Below, in pieces: positions 1-7,501 of a DNA stretch of 41,097 nt (position 1 is its first letter; each line of letters starts with the position of its first letter). Position numbers and translations under genes: made by a program. Source of the stretch: Pelagibius sp. (GTDB taxonomy: Bacteria > Pseudomonadota > Alphaproteobacteria > Kiloniellales > Kiloniellaceae); assembly GCF_028289705.1 (NCBI RefSeq), contig NZ_JANQOI010000046.1, forward strand, positions 1 to 41,097, given 5' to 3'. The notes beneath the pieces were generated by a model. It was not told where the DNA came from. It did no database searches and worked only from the letters and a program-made list of their open reading frames with translations.

Positions 1-187
1 GCGGGCGGGCCTGGGCGGCGCCGCGGCCCTGCGGTCGCCGGCCCCCTGGGCTCAGGAGGTGGTGCCGCGCAGTCCCGCAGCGACGGCGGCGGGAACCACC
101 GCCGTCGCTGCGGGACTGCGCGGCACCACCTCCTGAGCCCAGGGGGCCGGCGACCGCAGGGCCGCGGCGACGCCCAGGCCGGCCTGC
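1..187. repeat. Giant near-perfect inverted repeat (hairpin) at the window edge
   Basis: Bases 1-89 are the reverse complement of 99-187, around a 9-base loop at 90-98. The inner 71 base pairs (19-89 with 99-169) are perfect. The only mismatches are at positions 3, 7 and 18. The repeat carries the end of the FAD oxidoreductase gene, so a near-copy of the same C-terminal codons is present on both strands. This may be a fold-back assembly or library artefact at a contig end, or a real convergent duplication. Confidence 0.9.
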
Positions 188-1416
188 AGGCCGTCCTCGT
201 GGAATCCGTAGCCGCAGTAGGCGCCACAGAACCAGGTCCGCGCCTGTCCCTGAATGTCGGGCAGGGCCTTCTGCGCCCGTAGGGCCTCGGCATCGAACAG
301 CGGATGATCGTAGAGGACACTGCGCAGGATCAGATCCGCCCGCGGTTCGCGCTGCGGGTTCAAGGTGACGAACAGCGGATGGCGCCGATCGATGTTCTGC
401 AGACGGTTCATCCAATAGGTGACCGAGACAGTCTGGCCGTCGTGGCCGTCTGCCGCCGGCGGGGCGGCGAAATCGCCGCTGGTGTAGTTCCAGCTTGCCC
501 AGGCGCCGCGGCGGCGCGGCATCAGCGCTCTGTCCTGATGCAACACGGCGATGTTCTTTTCATAGCGGAAGGCGCCCAGCACCGCGGTTTCCCGCGCGGA
601 TGCATCGGCGCCGAGGATACGCAGGGCCTGATCGGCATGGCAGGCAAGCACCACCTGGTCGAAGTGTTCCTCCTCGCAGCCGGCGGTGCGCAGGTAGGCG
701 CCTTCGGGGGCACGGCGCAGAGCGACGACGGGGCTCGACAGGCGGATCCGGCCATCGAGGCTTTGGCCGATGCGCTCGACGTAGCGACGGCTGCCGCCGG
801 TGACGGTGCGCCACTGCGGGCGCCCCTTCAAGAGAAGCAACCCGTGATTCTCACAGAACTGAATGAAGGACTGAGCCGGAAAGGCCAGCATTTCGCCGAT
901 GGGGGCGGACCAGATCGCCGAGCCCATGGGCAGCAGGTGGTCGCGGGTGAAGGCCTCGCCATATCCGCCCTGGGCGAGCAACTCACCGAGGCTCAGATCC
1001 ACGGCTTCGGCTTCGCGCATGGCACCGGGGGCCTCGCGGTAGAAGCGCAGCAGGTCCCGCAGCATCGACCAGAAGCGCGGGCTCAGCAGGTTGCGCTTCT
1101 GCACGAAAAGCCCGGTGGCGTTGCCGCGGTACTCCAGCCGCCCACTGTCGAGGGAGACGGAGAACGACATGTCGCTGCGCTCCGTGGCGACATCCAGGGC
1201 GGCGAACAGCCGTGTCAGGTTGGGATAGGCCAATTCATTGTAGACGATAAAGCCTGTGTCGACCGCGAGGCTCCTGTCGCCCTGAACGACGTCCACGGTG
1301 TTGGCGTGCCCGCCGAGGCGTGACTCGGCTTCAAACAGCGTAACCTCATGGCGCCTGTCCAGCGCCCAGGCCGCACCGAGCCCGGCAATGCCCGACCCAA
1401 CAACCGCAACCTTCAT
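52..1416 (-). CDS. FAD/NAD(P)-binding amine-oxidase-like protein (COG2907 type)
   Basis: This is a 454-residue flavoprotein of the predicted NAD/FAD-binding COG2907 group, which often sits beside DUF1365 and cyclopropane-fatty-acid synthase genes (family knowledge; those partners would lie off the left edge). The N-terminus has the dinucleotide fold VGSGIAGLGAAWAL, followed at about residue 30 by the acidic end of strand 2 (LFEAESRLGGHANT), the GG motif typical of amine-oxidase folds. The C-terminus has CGAYCGYGFHEDG, the usual closing FAD contact. The start at 1416 has a GGGAG ribosome site 5 bases upstream. The last 30 or so residues are encoded inside the giant hairpin at 1-187, with the reading frame running through the loop into the opposite arm. 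The true C-terminus is therefore uncertain and may be altered. The substrate is unknown. Confidence 0.85.
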   Translation of the reverse strand: MKVAVVGSGIAGLGAAWALDRRHEVTLFEAESRLGGHANTVDVVQGDRSLAVDTGFIVYNELAYPNLTRLFAALDVATERSDMSFSVSLDSGRLEYRGNATGLFVQKRNLLSPRFWSMLRDLLRFYREAPGAMREAEAVDLSLGELLAQGGYGEAFTRDHLLPMGSAIWSAPIGEMLAFPAQSFIQFCENHGLLLLKGRPQWRTVTGGSRRYVERIGQSLDGRIRLSSPVVALRRAPEGAYLRTAGCEEEHFDQVVLACHADQALRILGADASARETAVLGAFRYEKNIAVLHQDRALMPRRRGAWASWNYTSGDFAAPPAADGHDGQTVSVTYWMNRLQNIDRRHPLFVTLNPQREPRADLILRSVLYDHPLFDAEALRAQKALPDIQGQARTWFCGAYCGYGFHEDGLQAGLGVAAALRSPAPWAQEVVPRSPAATAVVPAAVAAGLRGTTS

Positions 1417-1650
1417 ATCGCTCCCTTATCGCCCTGCGCCGCCGCGAAGACCGGTTGAATGCAATGGCCCCGCTTTATCTTTCCGCTACTGCTGATACGC
1501 GGTGGGACGCCTCATGGATCATGAAATCCCAAGGTGGAGCCGGGCGCCAGAAGAAGATGCGCAGGGCCTGGACTGCCGCGCCGCCCGTGGCCGTTTGGCC
1601 TCGGCCTTGATGCTGCGGCGCATATCGGCCAGAAACGCTATGCTTGGAGG

Positions 1651-2949
1651 ATGACCCAACCGACGATGACCGGATTGTTCGAAAGTCAGGCGCCGCGCCC
1701 GCTGGCGGACCGGCTGCGCCCGCAGAGCCTGGATGAGGTGGTGGGCCAGGACCATGTCCTGGGCGCGGAGGCACCGCTCGGCCGCATGGTCGCCTCGGGG
1801 CGCCTGGCATCCTTGGTGCTCTGGGGGCCACCGGGCTGCGGCAAGACCACCATCGCCCGGCTTCTCGCCGAGGCGACCACCCTGGAATTCGAGCCACTCT
1901 CGGCCGTGTTTTCCGGCGTGGCCGACCTGCGCAAGGTCTTCGAACGGGCCAAGCAGCGGCGCCTGGCGGGCCGCGGGACCCTGCTGTTCGTAGACGAGAT
2001 CCATCGCTTCAACCGCGCCCAGCAGGACGGCTTCCTGCCCTATGTGGAAGACGGCACCGTGATCCTGGTGGGCGCGACCACCGAGAACCCCTCCTTCGAG
2101 TTGAACCCAGCCTTGTTGTCACGCTGCCAGGTTCTGGTGCTCAAGCGCCTTGAGGAACCGGCGCTTCGCGAGCTGCTGGCGCGGGCCGAGGCGCTGGAGG
2201 GCCGCAGTCTGCCGCTTGCCGCGGAGGCCCGGGCGGCGTTGCTGGCGATGGCCGACGGCGATGGGCGCTACCTCCTGAACCTGGCCGAGGAGGTTCTTTC
2301 GCTGGGCGCCGTCGAGCCGCTGGACTCGGCGGGTCTGGCTGCCGTGGTGCAGAAGCGCGCGCCGCTCTACGACAAGGGCCAGGAGAGCCACTACAACCTG
2401 ATCTCGGCCCTCCACAAGTCGCTGCGCGGCTCGGATTGCGATGCTGCGCTGTATTGGTTTGCGCGCATGCTGGCCGGCGGCGAGGACCCCCACTATATCG
2501 CCCGGCGGATCGTCCGCTTCGCGGTGGAGGACGTGGGGCTGGCCGATCCGGACGCCTTGACCCAGAGTATCGCCGCCTGGCAGGCCTTCGAGCGCATCGG
2601 CTCGCCGGAAGGCGAGCTGGCGCTGGCCCAGGCGGTGATCTATCTGGCCACGGCTCCGAAATCCAACGCCGCCTACAAGGCCTATGGGGCGGCCCGCCGA
2701 AGCGCCGCCGAAAGCGGCTCCCTGGCGCCGCCGGCCCATATCCTCAACGCCCCGACCGGGCTGATGCGCGATCTGGGCTACGGCAAGGGCTACAGCTACG
2801 ACCACGACACGCCGGAGGCCTTCTCGGGCCAGGACTACTTTCCGGAGGGCCTGGGGCGGCAATCTTTCTACAACCCGGTCGAGCGCGGCTTCGAGCGGGA
2901 GATCCGCAAACGCCTCGAATACTGGTCAAAACTGCGGAATCGTCCCTAG
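1651..2949 (+). CDS. rarA: Replication-associated recombination protein A (RarA/MgsA AAA+ ATPase)
   Basis: RarA is a cytoplasmic clamp-loader-like AAA+ ATPase that acts at stalled replication forks with SSB. Starting at 1651 the protein has 432 residues, close to the usual 440. Walker A GPPGCGKTT is at about 59-67 and Walker B LLFVDEIHRF at 111-120, followed by sensor 1 GATTENPSFELN. The C-terminal half carries the family signatures DLISALHKS-type (here NLISALHKSLRGSD) and AIVYLA-type (here QAVIYLATAPKSNAAY). A longer frame opens at 1534, but that extension is Arg/Pro-rich and unlike the family. A GGAGG run directly abuts the ATG at 1651; the ATG at 1666 (MTGLFES) gives a start more like relatives and is a real alternative. 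It is divergent from the FAD gene, with a 234-base gap holding no other gene. Confidence 0.95.
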   Translation: MTQPTMTGLFESQAPRPLADRLRPQSLDEVVGQDHVLGAEAPLGRMVASGRLASLVLWGPPGCGKTTIARLLAEATTLEFEPLSAVFSGVADLRKVFERAKQRRLAGRGTLLFVDEIHRFNRAQQDGFLPYVEDGTVILVGATTENPSFELNPALLSRCQVLVLKRLEEPALRELLARAEALEGRSLPLAAEARAALLAMADGDGRYLLNLAEEVLSLGAVEPLDSAGLAAVVQKRAPLYDKGQESHYNLISALHKSLRGSDCDAALYWFARMLAGGEDPHYIARRIVRFAVEDVGLADPDALTQSIAAWQAFERIGSPEGELALAQAVIYLATAPKSNAAYKAYGAARRSAAESGSLAPPAHILNAPTGLMRDLGYGKGYSYDHDTPEAFSGQDYFPEGLGRQSFYNPVERGFEREIRKRLEYWSKLRNRP

Positions 2950-3125
2950 GGCCCGCCCAGGCCTGGGTCGGCCGTGAGCTTTGCGTGTAACGCGAGGCAG
3001 CTATTCCGCCTTACCGGTTGCTTGGCAGCGCGAAGATCTTACTTTGTCACCGCGACATTCGGGCCGGCCGATTGGGGGGCCGGCGGTGAGATCAACCAAA
3101 CATACTGGGGTCATAGGGGCGATAC

Positions 3126-3791
3126 ATGGCCAATTACTGCGTGCCTGAGAGAGGCAAGGCAGCTCTCCTCTGCGTTTCTGCTCAACGCGATTTCGTGACC
3201 CCGGGTTCGCCGCTCCGGGCTTCAGGCAGCCGCTCGGCGCTGCCCAACATGCGACGCTTGGTCGAGGCCTTTCGCAGCCGCGGCGCCCCGATCTTTCATT
3301 CGGTTCGGCTCTACAAGGCCGACGGGTCCAACGTCGATGCCTGCCGCCGGCAGGCGGTGGAAGAGGGAATGCGCATTCTCATGCCGGGCACCCTCGGCGC
3401 CGAACTGATCGACGAGCTAAACCCGAGCCCGGGGGTCCGCCTGGATCCGGAACAGCTCTTTTCCGGCGAATTTCAGGAGATTGCGCGCAACGAGTTCGTG
3501 CACTACCGCCCGCGTTGGGGCGCCTTTCACGAAACCTCGCTGGAAGAGCGGCTGCGGGCGCTGGAAGTGACCACCCTGGTGATTTGCGGCTTCAGCTTTG
3601 CGACCGGCGGCCGCGCCTCGGTCTACGAGGCATCGGCGCGGGACTTCCGGATCATCCTGGTGCCGGACGCACTCTGCAATGCGACCGAGGACTCGGTGCG
3701 CGAACTGGGCCGCATCGGCGTCTATCTCATGGACAGCGCCAACTGCCTCGCCTGGCTCGGCAACGGCGGGACCCGTTCGGCGGCCGCCTGA
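3126..3791 (+). CDS. Isochorismatase-fold protein lacking the catalytic cysteine
   Basis: The 221-residue protein has the isochorismatase-like cysteine hydrolase fold. The catalytic Asp is present (AQRDF, Asp22) and the segment VHYRPRWGAFHETSLEERL matches the family's central motif. Two of the three catalytic residues appear to be lost. The general-base Lys position reads Arg (YRPRWGAF, about 128). The nucleophile position, which reads as C in related NCPRTSIYEAS-type proteins, is Gly161 in FATGGRASVYEAS. The surrounding fold motif EASARDFRI remains well kept, so this looks like a retained non-catalytic protein and not a decaying gene. It starts at ATG 3126 with a weak ribosome site. The 2950-3125 gap holds short GC-rich dyads but no gene. 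It is a single gene with no clear partner, and its function is not known. Confidence 0.8.
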   Translation: MANYCVPERGKAALLCVSAQRDFVTPGSPLRASGSRSALPNMRRLVEAFRSRGAPIFHSVRLYKADGSNVDACRRQAVEEGMRILMPGTLGAELIDELNPSPGVRLDPEQLFSGEFQEIARNEFVHYRPRWGAFHETSLEERLRALEVTTLVICGFSFATGGRASVYEASARDFRIILVPDALCNATEDSVRELGRIGVYLMDSANCLAWLGNGGTRSAAA

Positions 3792-3902
3792 GGGACCAGA
3801 GAGATCCCGAGCGCATTTGCGCCTCACCCTGCTGTTTGATAGCTAGAGACCGCGCTGCCTGAGTGGCAGGGGGCGGCTTTCAGGGCAGGAAAGGCGGGCT
3901 GC

Positions 3903-4298
3903 ATGCAGGTTCAGGTCTTGGCGAGTATCGCGCTGGGCGGGGCCCTGGGCGCGCTCGGACGCCACTTCGTCATCACGCAGGTCGCTGCCTGGTTCGGTCC
4001 CTGGATCGGCGGCTTCCCCCTCGGGACCCTCTTCGCCAACGTCGCGGGGTCCTTCGTCATGGGGCTCCTGGTCGAGCTGATGGCCGCGGCCTGGTCGCCG
4101 CCGCCCGAGCTGCGGGCCCTGCTGACGGTGGGCTTCCTCGGCGCCTTCACCACCTTCTCGACCTTTTCCATGGAGGCCGTTCTGCTTTACGAGCGCGGCG
4201 CCTTCGCCCAGGCCGCCGGCTACGTGGCCGGCTCCGTGGTCCTCTCCATCGCCGGTTTCGTGGCCGGCCTCGCGCTGGTCCGGATCGCCGTAACGTGA
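3903..4298 (+). CDS. crcB: Fluoride channel CrcB/Fluc
   Basis: CrcB is a small inner-membrane protein that forms dual-topology dimers and exports fluoride. This copy has 131 residues and four hydrophobic segments. Family signatures are present: GGALGALGRH near the N-terminus, GTLFANVAGSF at about 38-48 with the pore Asn, and GFLGAFTTFSTFS at about 77-89 with the Phe-box and central Na+ site region. The stop codon overlaps the GTG start of the pseudouridine synthase (GTGA at 4295-4298), so the two are probably translationally coupled. I looked for a fluoride riboswitch in the 111 bases upstream and could not recognise one. Confidence 0.93.
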   Translation: MQVQVLASIALGGALGALGRHFVITQVAAWFGPWIGGFPLGTLFANVAGSFVMGLLVELMAAAWSPPPELRALLTVGFLGAFTTFSTFSMEAVLLYERGAFAQAAGYVAGSVVLSIAGFVAGLALVRIAVT

Positions 4299-5350
4299 GC
4301 GGCGTCCAGCAGATCACCATAGAAGCCGCGGAGGCGGGCCAACGCCTGGACCGCTGGTTCCGGCAGCGCTTTCCCCAGGTTACTCATGGGCGCCTGGAAA
4401 AGCTGCTGCGCAAGGGGGAGGTCCGGGTCGACGGCAAGCGCGCCAAGGCCGCCAACCGCATCGAAGCCGGTCAGGTGGTCCGGGTGCCGCCGCTGCCGGC
4501 GGACGAAGGCGCCCGTGGGACCGACGATAAGCCCAGGGCCCAGCGGCTCTCCGCCAGGCAAACCGCCGATCTGCGGGCCCAGGTCCTCTATCGGGACGTC
4601 AGCGTCATCGCCCTGAACAAACCCGCCGGCCTCGCCGTGCAGGGCGGCAGCGGGCAGACCCGGCATCTCGACGGCATGCTCGACGCCCTGAGGTTCGGCA
4701 GTGACGAGCGGCCCAGGCTGGTGCACCGTCTGGACAAGGACACGGCGGGCGTCCTGCTGCTGGCGCGCAGCGCCGCCGGTGCCCGGGCGCTGACCGCGGC
4801 CTTTCGCAGCAAGGCGACGCAAAAGGTCTACTGGGCCCTGGTCAACGGCGTCCCGCAGGAGACGCGGGGCCTGATCGATCTGCACCTCGCCAAACAGACA
4901 GGGCCCCGCGGCGAGGCGGTGGTGCCCGCCGGCGACCAGGGCAAGCCGGCCCAGACGATCTATCGGCTCGTCGAGACGGTCAAAGGCGATCTCGCCTGGC
5001 TGGTGCTGATGCCCCTCACGGGGCGCACCCACCAACTGCGCGTGCACTGCGCGGCCTTGGGCTGCCCCATCGTCGGCGACGGTAAGTATGGCGGCCGGGA
5101 CGCTTTTCCGGCGCGCGGCGACCTGCCCAAGACGCTGCACCTGCTGGCGCGGGAAATCACCCTTCCGCATCCCGAGGACGGAACCACCCTGAGGGTGACG
5201 GCGCCTCTGCCGCCGCACATGGCGGAAAGCTGGGAACGGCTGGGACTGGATGTGAAGAAGGGCGAGGCGGCGCTGGACGCGTTAACGGCCTATGCCGAGG
5301 GGCTCAGCCATTCGCCGCCGCGGGCGTCCCGCCGGGCTCGACGGTCATAG
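4295..5350 (+). CDS. rluC: RluC/RluD-family 23S rRNA pseudouridine synthase
   Basis: The 351-residue enzyme isomerises uridines in 23S rRNA to pseudouridine. An N-terminal S4 RNA-binding domain (HGRLEKLLRKGEVRVDGKRA, about 30-50) is followed by the catalytic domain. The catalytic Asp sits in LVHRLDKDTAGVLLLAR, and the later motifs GRTHQLRVHCA and GDGKYGG are intact. The GTG start at 4295 overlaps the crcB stop. An open frame continues upstream to 3863 but is only an out-of-frame reading of crcB. CrcB-RluC-HAD-ATP12 is a familiar neighbourhood in alphaproteobacteria, here interrupted by the AT-rich island at 5.7-6.0 kb. RluC is more likely than RluD, but the exact target uridines cannot be read from the sequence. 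Confidence 0.9.
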   Translation: MSGVQQITIEAAEAGQRLDRWFRQRFPQVTHGRLEKLLRKGEVRVDGKRAKAANRIEAGQVVRVPPLPADEGARGTDDKPRAQRLSARQTADLRAQVLYRDVSVIALNKPAGLAVQGGSGQTRHLDGMLDALRFGSDERPRLVHRLDKDTAGVLLLARSAAGARALTAAFRSKATQKVYWALVNGVPQETRGLIDLHLAKQTGPRGEAVVPAGDQGKPAQTIYRLVETVKGDLAWLVLMPLTGRTHQLRVHCAALGCPIVGDGKYGGRDAFPARGDLPKTLHLLAREITLPHPEDGTTLRVTAPLPPHMAESWERLGLDVKKGEAALDALTAYAEGLSHSPPRASRRARRS

Positions 5351-5377
5351 GCCCAGGGGGTTCTTGGCGCGCGCCGA

Positions 5378-5701
5378 TCAGAAGGCGGAAAGGCGTCGTT
5401 GGTTCGATTGCCGCACAAGCTGGCGGTGGCGTTGGGTCTGGAGCGTGACGGTGGGGCGCTTCTGGTTGCGCAGGGTGGCGGCCGTCTTCTTGCGCCACTC
5501 CATATCGCTCATCACGGTTTCCAGAGAGAAGCTCCATTCCGATCCGGGGTCAGGCTGATACTTGGTCTTCGCGGCCGCTGCTTCATGACGCGCCATAGCT
5601 TCGGACCAGTCGCCCGCAGTAGCCGGCGAAGCAATCGCAATGGCCGCGGCAGTGGCGACAAGAAGCGCTACAGACTTGCCGTTGAAGAAGTTGGAAATCA
5701 T
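5378..5701 (-). CDS. Small secreted protein of unknown function
   Basis: This 107-residue protein has a clear Sec signal peptide: a Lys at position 9, a hydrophobic core VALLVATAAAIAIA, and a likely cut after SPATA at about residue 29. The mature part is about 78 residues, rich in Lys, Arg and Gln, with an amphipathic centre around WSFSLETVMSDMEWRKKTAATL. I recognise no family. The start at 5701 has a strong GGAGGGA ribosome site 5 bases upstream. It is transcribed away from the AT-rich region at 5.70-5.96 kb, which should hold its promoter and contains a perfect CtrA-type TTAA-N7-TTAA box. It ends 27 bases from the convergent pseudouridine synthase. Confidence 0.7.
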   Translation of the reverse strand: MISNFFNGKSVALLVATAAAIAIASPATAGDWSEAMARHEAAAAKTKYQPDPGSEWSFSLETVMSDMEWRKKTAATLRNQKRPTVTLQTQRHRQLVRQSNQRRLSAF

Positions 5702-5851
5702 GCCTGTCCCTCCGATTGGTCATCCCATTGACCAAGGTATAGGCACGATTATTTATTAATTCTCCTTCAAAACTGTTAACAGCCAAAAATGACATTAATC
5801 AAAACTAAAGAATGACACGACTGTAGTCAAAAGAATGGCATTTTTACTTTA

Positions 5852-5866
5852 TTAATAGTTTGTTAA
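5852..5866. promoter_or_regulatory. Perfect CtrA-type box TTAA-N7-TTAA
   Basis: The sequence TTAATAGTTTGTTAA matches the alphaproteobacterial CtrA consensus TTAA-N7-TTAA exactly. It lies about 150 bases upstream of the secreted-protein start at 5701 and 69 bases from a DnaA box. The match is seen directly; binding by CtrA is inferred, and such a motif can arise by chance in AT-rich DNA. Confidence 0.45.
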
Positions 5867-5934
5867 TAACTTGACAATTATGTCAAGAATGCGGCATACC
5901 CAGGAAGAGTCATGGATTTTCAATGGCTTATTCC

Positions 5935-5943
5935 TGTGGATAA
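5935..5943 (-). promoter_or_regulatory. Perfect DnaA box (TTATCCACA on the minus strand)
   Basis: TGTGGATAA on the plus strand is the exact complement of the high-affinity DnaA box. It is enclosed by the dyad GGCTTA (5926-5931) and TAAGCC (5941-5946). Only one perfect box is present, so it may serve a regulatory role, not an origin. Confidence 0.5.
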
Positions 5944-6042
5944 GCCTGTGACACTTTTGAGGGTCAGCGGATTCCGCCCCACTTTTGCCGCGCTTCCGCG
6001 CTGAGCAGCGCTTATGAGCGGGTCACCATCTCGCCATGGGAT

Positions 6043-6060
6043 TGAGGCGGGCCCGCCTCA
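6043..6060. repeat. 18-bp perfect palindrome
   Basis: TGAGGCGGGCCCGCCTCA is a perfect palindrome 70 bases downstream of the stop codon of the minus-strand lipoprotein gene. It could form a hairpin in that transcript and stabilise or end it, but there is no T-run, and its zero loop length is unusual for a terminator. Confidence 0.5.
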
Positions 6061-6128
6061 TTGATGATTGATTTCTGACAGACAGGCAGCGACTCCGGGG
6101 CCGCGCCGCGGCGGCTGCTCCGGGCGGG

Positions 6129-6698
6129 TCACTCGTCGCGCCGACGGTCCCTGAAGAGGTCCCGGGCGGTCTGGCGGATGAGCTGCTCGAAGCGCTTTCC
6201 CTGGGGTGACTCAGCCTCCTCGACCCAACCGTGAACGGCGGAAACCAACTGCTCGCCGTTGCAGAAGGCGGCCAGCAGCTCCACTCGGCCATCGCTGCGT
6301 GCCGGGCCGCCGTCGGGGGCACCGCGGCAAAGGGCCAGCACTTCCGTTAAGCTGGGCGCGTTGAACAGCAGGAGCAGCCTGAAACGCGGGTCTTCCGCCG
6401 TAGCCGCAGCCTGGGTGAGCCTCAGGATCCGCGACTGAACCGCCTTCTCGATCACCGGGACAAGGGGAAGCTCCGCCGTCGCTACTCCGGGGAAGGCAGC
6501 GCCCCTGGCCTCGAGATGGAGCGGACCCTGGTTCCGCGTTGCCGCCACCAGAAAGTCCCGGGCGCCGCTGGGATGCATGAAGCGGGTGTTGGTGGCGGGC
6601 CCCTGGTCACAGGCGCCAAGCCCCAGCGCCAGAAAGCCCAGGAGGCAGAGGAGAGGGCGGGGCCGCCTGACCCCGCGGGAGACAGTTGGTCCGGTCAT
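6129..6698 (-). CDS. Putative lipoprotein of unknown function
   Basis: The 189-residue protein begins with an Arg-rich n-region, then a hydrophobic core and a lipobox LGAC with the lipidated Cys at residue 30, so it is probably membrane-anchored after signal peptidase II cleavage. The mature part of about 160 residues is soluble and has no motif I recognise. There are two further Cys (LCRGAPDG and FCNGEQL) that could pair. It ends in a strongly charged tail (RDLFRDRRRDE). The start at 6698 has GGAGG about 13 bases upstream, rather far, so the true start could be slightly different. It stands alone, divergent from the HAD hydrolase gene. Confidence 0.65.
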   Translation of the reverse strand: MTGPTVSRGVRRPRPLLCLLGFLALGLGACDQGPATNTRFMHPSGARDFLVAATRNQGPLHLEARGAAFPGVATAELPLVPVIEKAVQSRILRLTQAAATAEDPRFRLLLLFNAPSLTEVLALCRGAPDGGPARSDGRVELLAAFCNGEQLVSAVHGWVEEAESPQGKRFEQLIRQTARDLFRDRRRDE

Positions 6699-6811
6699 GG
6701 GCGCTGCGACTCTTCCTCCCGTCCGGGGATCGCCTGCGATTAAGAAAGCTTCGGTGAATCCACACGAATCGCCTTAAGCATGCGGCCCCCGCGTGATAGA
6801 GACAACGTGCA

Positions 6812-7501
6812 ATGAACAAACGAACTTTTCGCCACCGCTTCATCGTTTTCGACCTGGACGGAACCCTGGTCGACAGCCAGCACACCATCGTCTACTGCAT
6901 GGGCCGAGCCTTTGCAGCCGACGGGCTTGCGGCGCCCGATGCGAAGGCTGTTCGCGGCATCATCGGATTAAAACTGGAGGTGGCGGTCAACGCCTTGCTT
7001 CCCGAAGCGGACGAGGCCAGGGCCGGGCGGGTCGCCGACCACTATCGCGTGTTCTTCAACGAACGCCTCAGCCAGCCGGACCATGAGGAGCCGCTGTTCG
7101 AGGGTGCGCGAGAGGCGCTGGTTGCCCTCAACCAGCCGGAGGTCTGCCTGGGGATCGCCACGGGCAAGGGCCGCAACGGTCTGCTGCGTGTGCTGCGGCG
7201 CCACGGCCTGGAGCAGCTCTTTGTCAACCTGAAGACCGCCGACGACGGACCCAGCAAGCCGCATCCGCAGATCCTGCAGGAGGCGATGGCCGAAGTCGGC
7301 GCCGCCCCGGGGGAAACCGTGGTGATCGGGGATACCGCCTTCGATGTGCAGATGGCCCGCAACGCGGGCTGTGATGCGATCGGGGTCGATTGGGGCTATC
7401 ATGACCGCCAGCAGCTCTATGCCGCGGGCGCCGGCCTGGTTATCGATCGCTTTCCCGACCTGGAGCCGGCGCTGGCGGGATTCGGCGAGGTGCAGCGATG
7501 A
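6812..7501 (+). CDS. HAD-IA family phosphatase (phosphoglycolate phosphatase-like)
   Basis: The 229-residue hydrolase of the HAD superfamily, subfamily IA, has all four motifs. Motif I is FDLDGTLVDS with nucleophile and acid Asp (about 13-22), motif II Thr lies in GIATGKGRN, motif III Lys in GPSKPHPQIL, and motif IV is VIGDTAFDVQMARNAG. Such enzymes dephosphorylate small phosphate esters such as phosphoglycolate. The exact substrate cannot be told. The cap domain lies between motifs I and II. The gene ends in a 4-base overlap (ATGA, 7498-7501) with asmA, so the two are co-translated. Confidence 0.88.
   Translation: MNKRTFRHRFIVFDLDGTLVDSQHTIVYCMGRAFAADGLAAPDAKAVRGIIGLKLEVAVNALLPEADEARAGRVADHYRVFFNERLSQPDHEEPLFEGAREALVALNQPEVCLGIATGKGRNGLLRVLRRHGLEQLFVNLKTADDGPSKPHPQILQEAMAEVGAAPGETVVIGDTAFDVQMARNAGCDAIGVDWGYHDRQQLYAAGAGLVIDRFPDLEPALAGFGEVQR

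Larger units (their letters stand above)
5702..6128. other. AT-rich intergenic island (no gene)
   Basis: The 427 bases hold no convincing gene. Bases 5740-5900 are strikingly AT-rich for this genome and carry TTAA at 5756, 5776, 5795, 5852 and 5863. Also present are a TTGACA-ATTA-TGTCAA dyad at 5871-5886, a DnaA box at 5935-5943 within a GGCTTA...TAAGCC dyad, and an 18-bp palindrome at 6043-6060. It is the promoter region of the 107-residue secreted protein and the 3' side of the 189-residue lipoprotein gene. Confidence 0.6.

Noticed and set aside
304-1323. Long plus-strand open frame of 339 codons opposite the FAD oxidoreductase
   Set aside because: It is a shadow of the minus-strand gene; its protein is Gly/Ala/Gln-rich low complexity and lacks any fold motif.
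3792-3902. Fluoride riboswitch upstream of crcB
   Set aside because: I could not find the conserved pseudoknot and stem sequence of the crcB motif; a covariance-model search would be needed.
5740-5960. Calling this region the chromosomal origin
   Set aside because: Only one exact DnaA box, no cluster of boxes and no typical origin neighbour genes; left as a candidate finding only.
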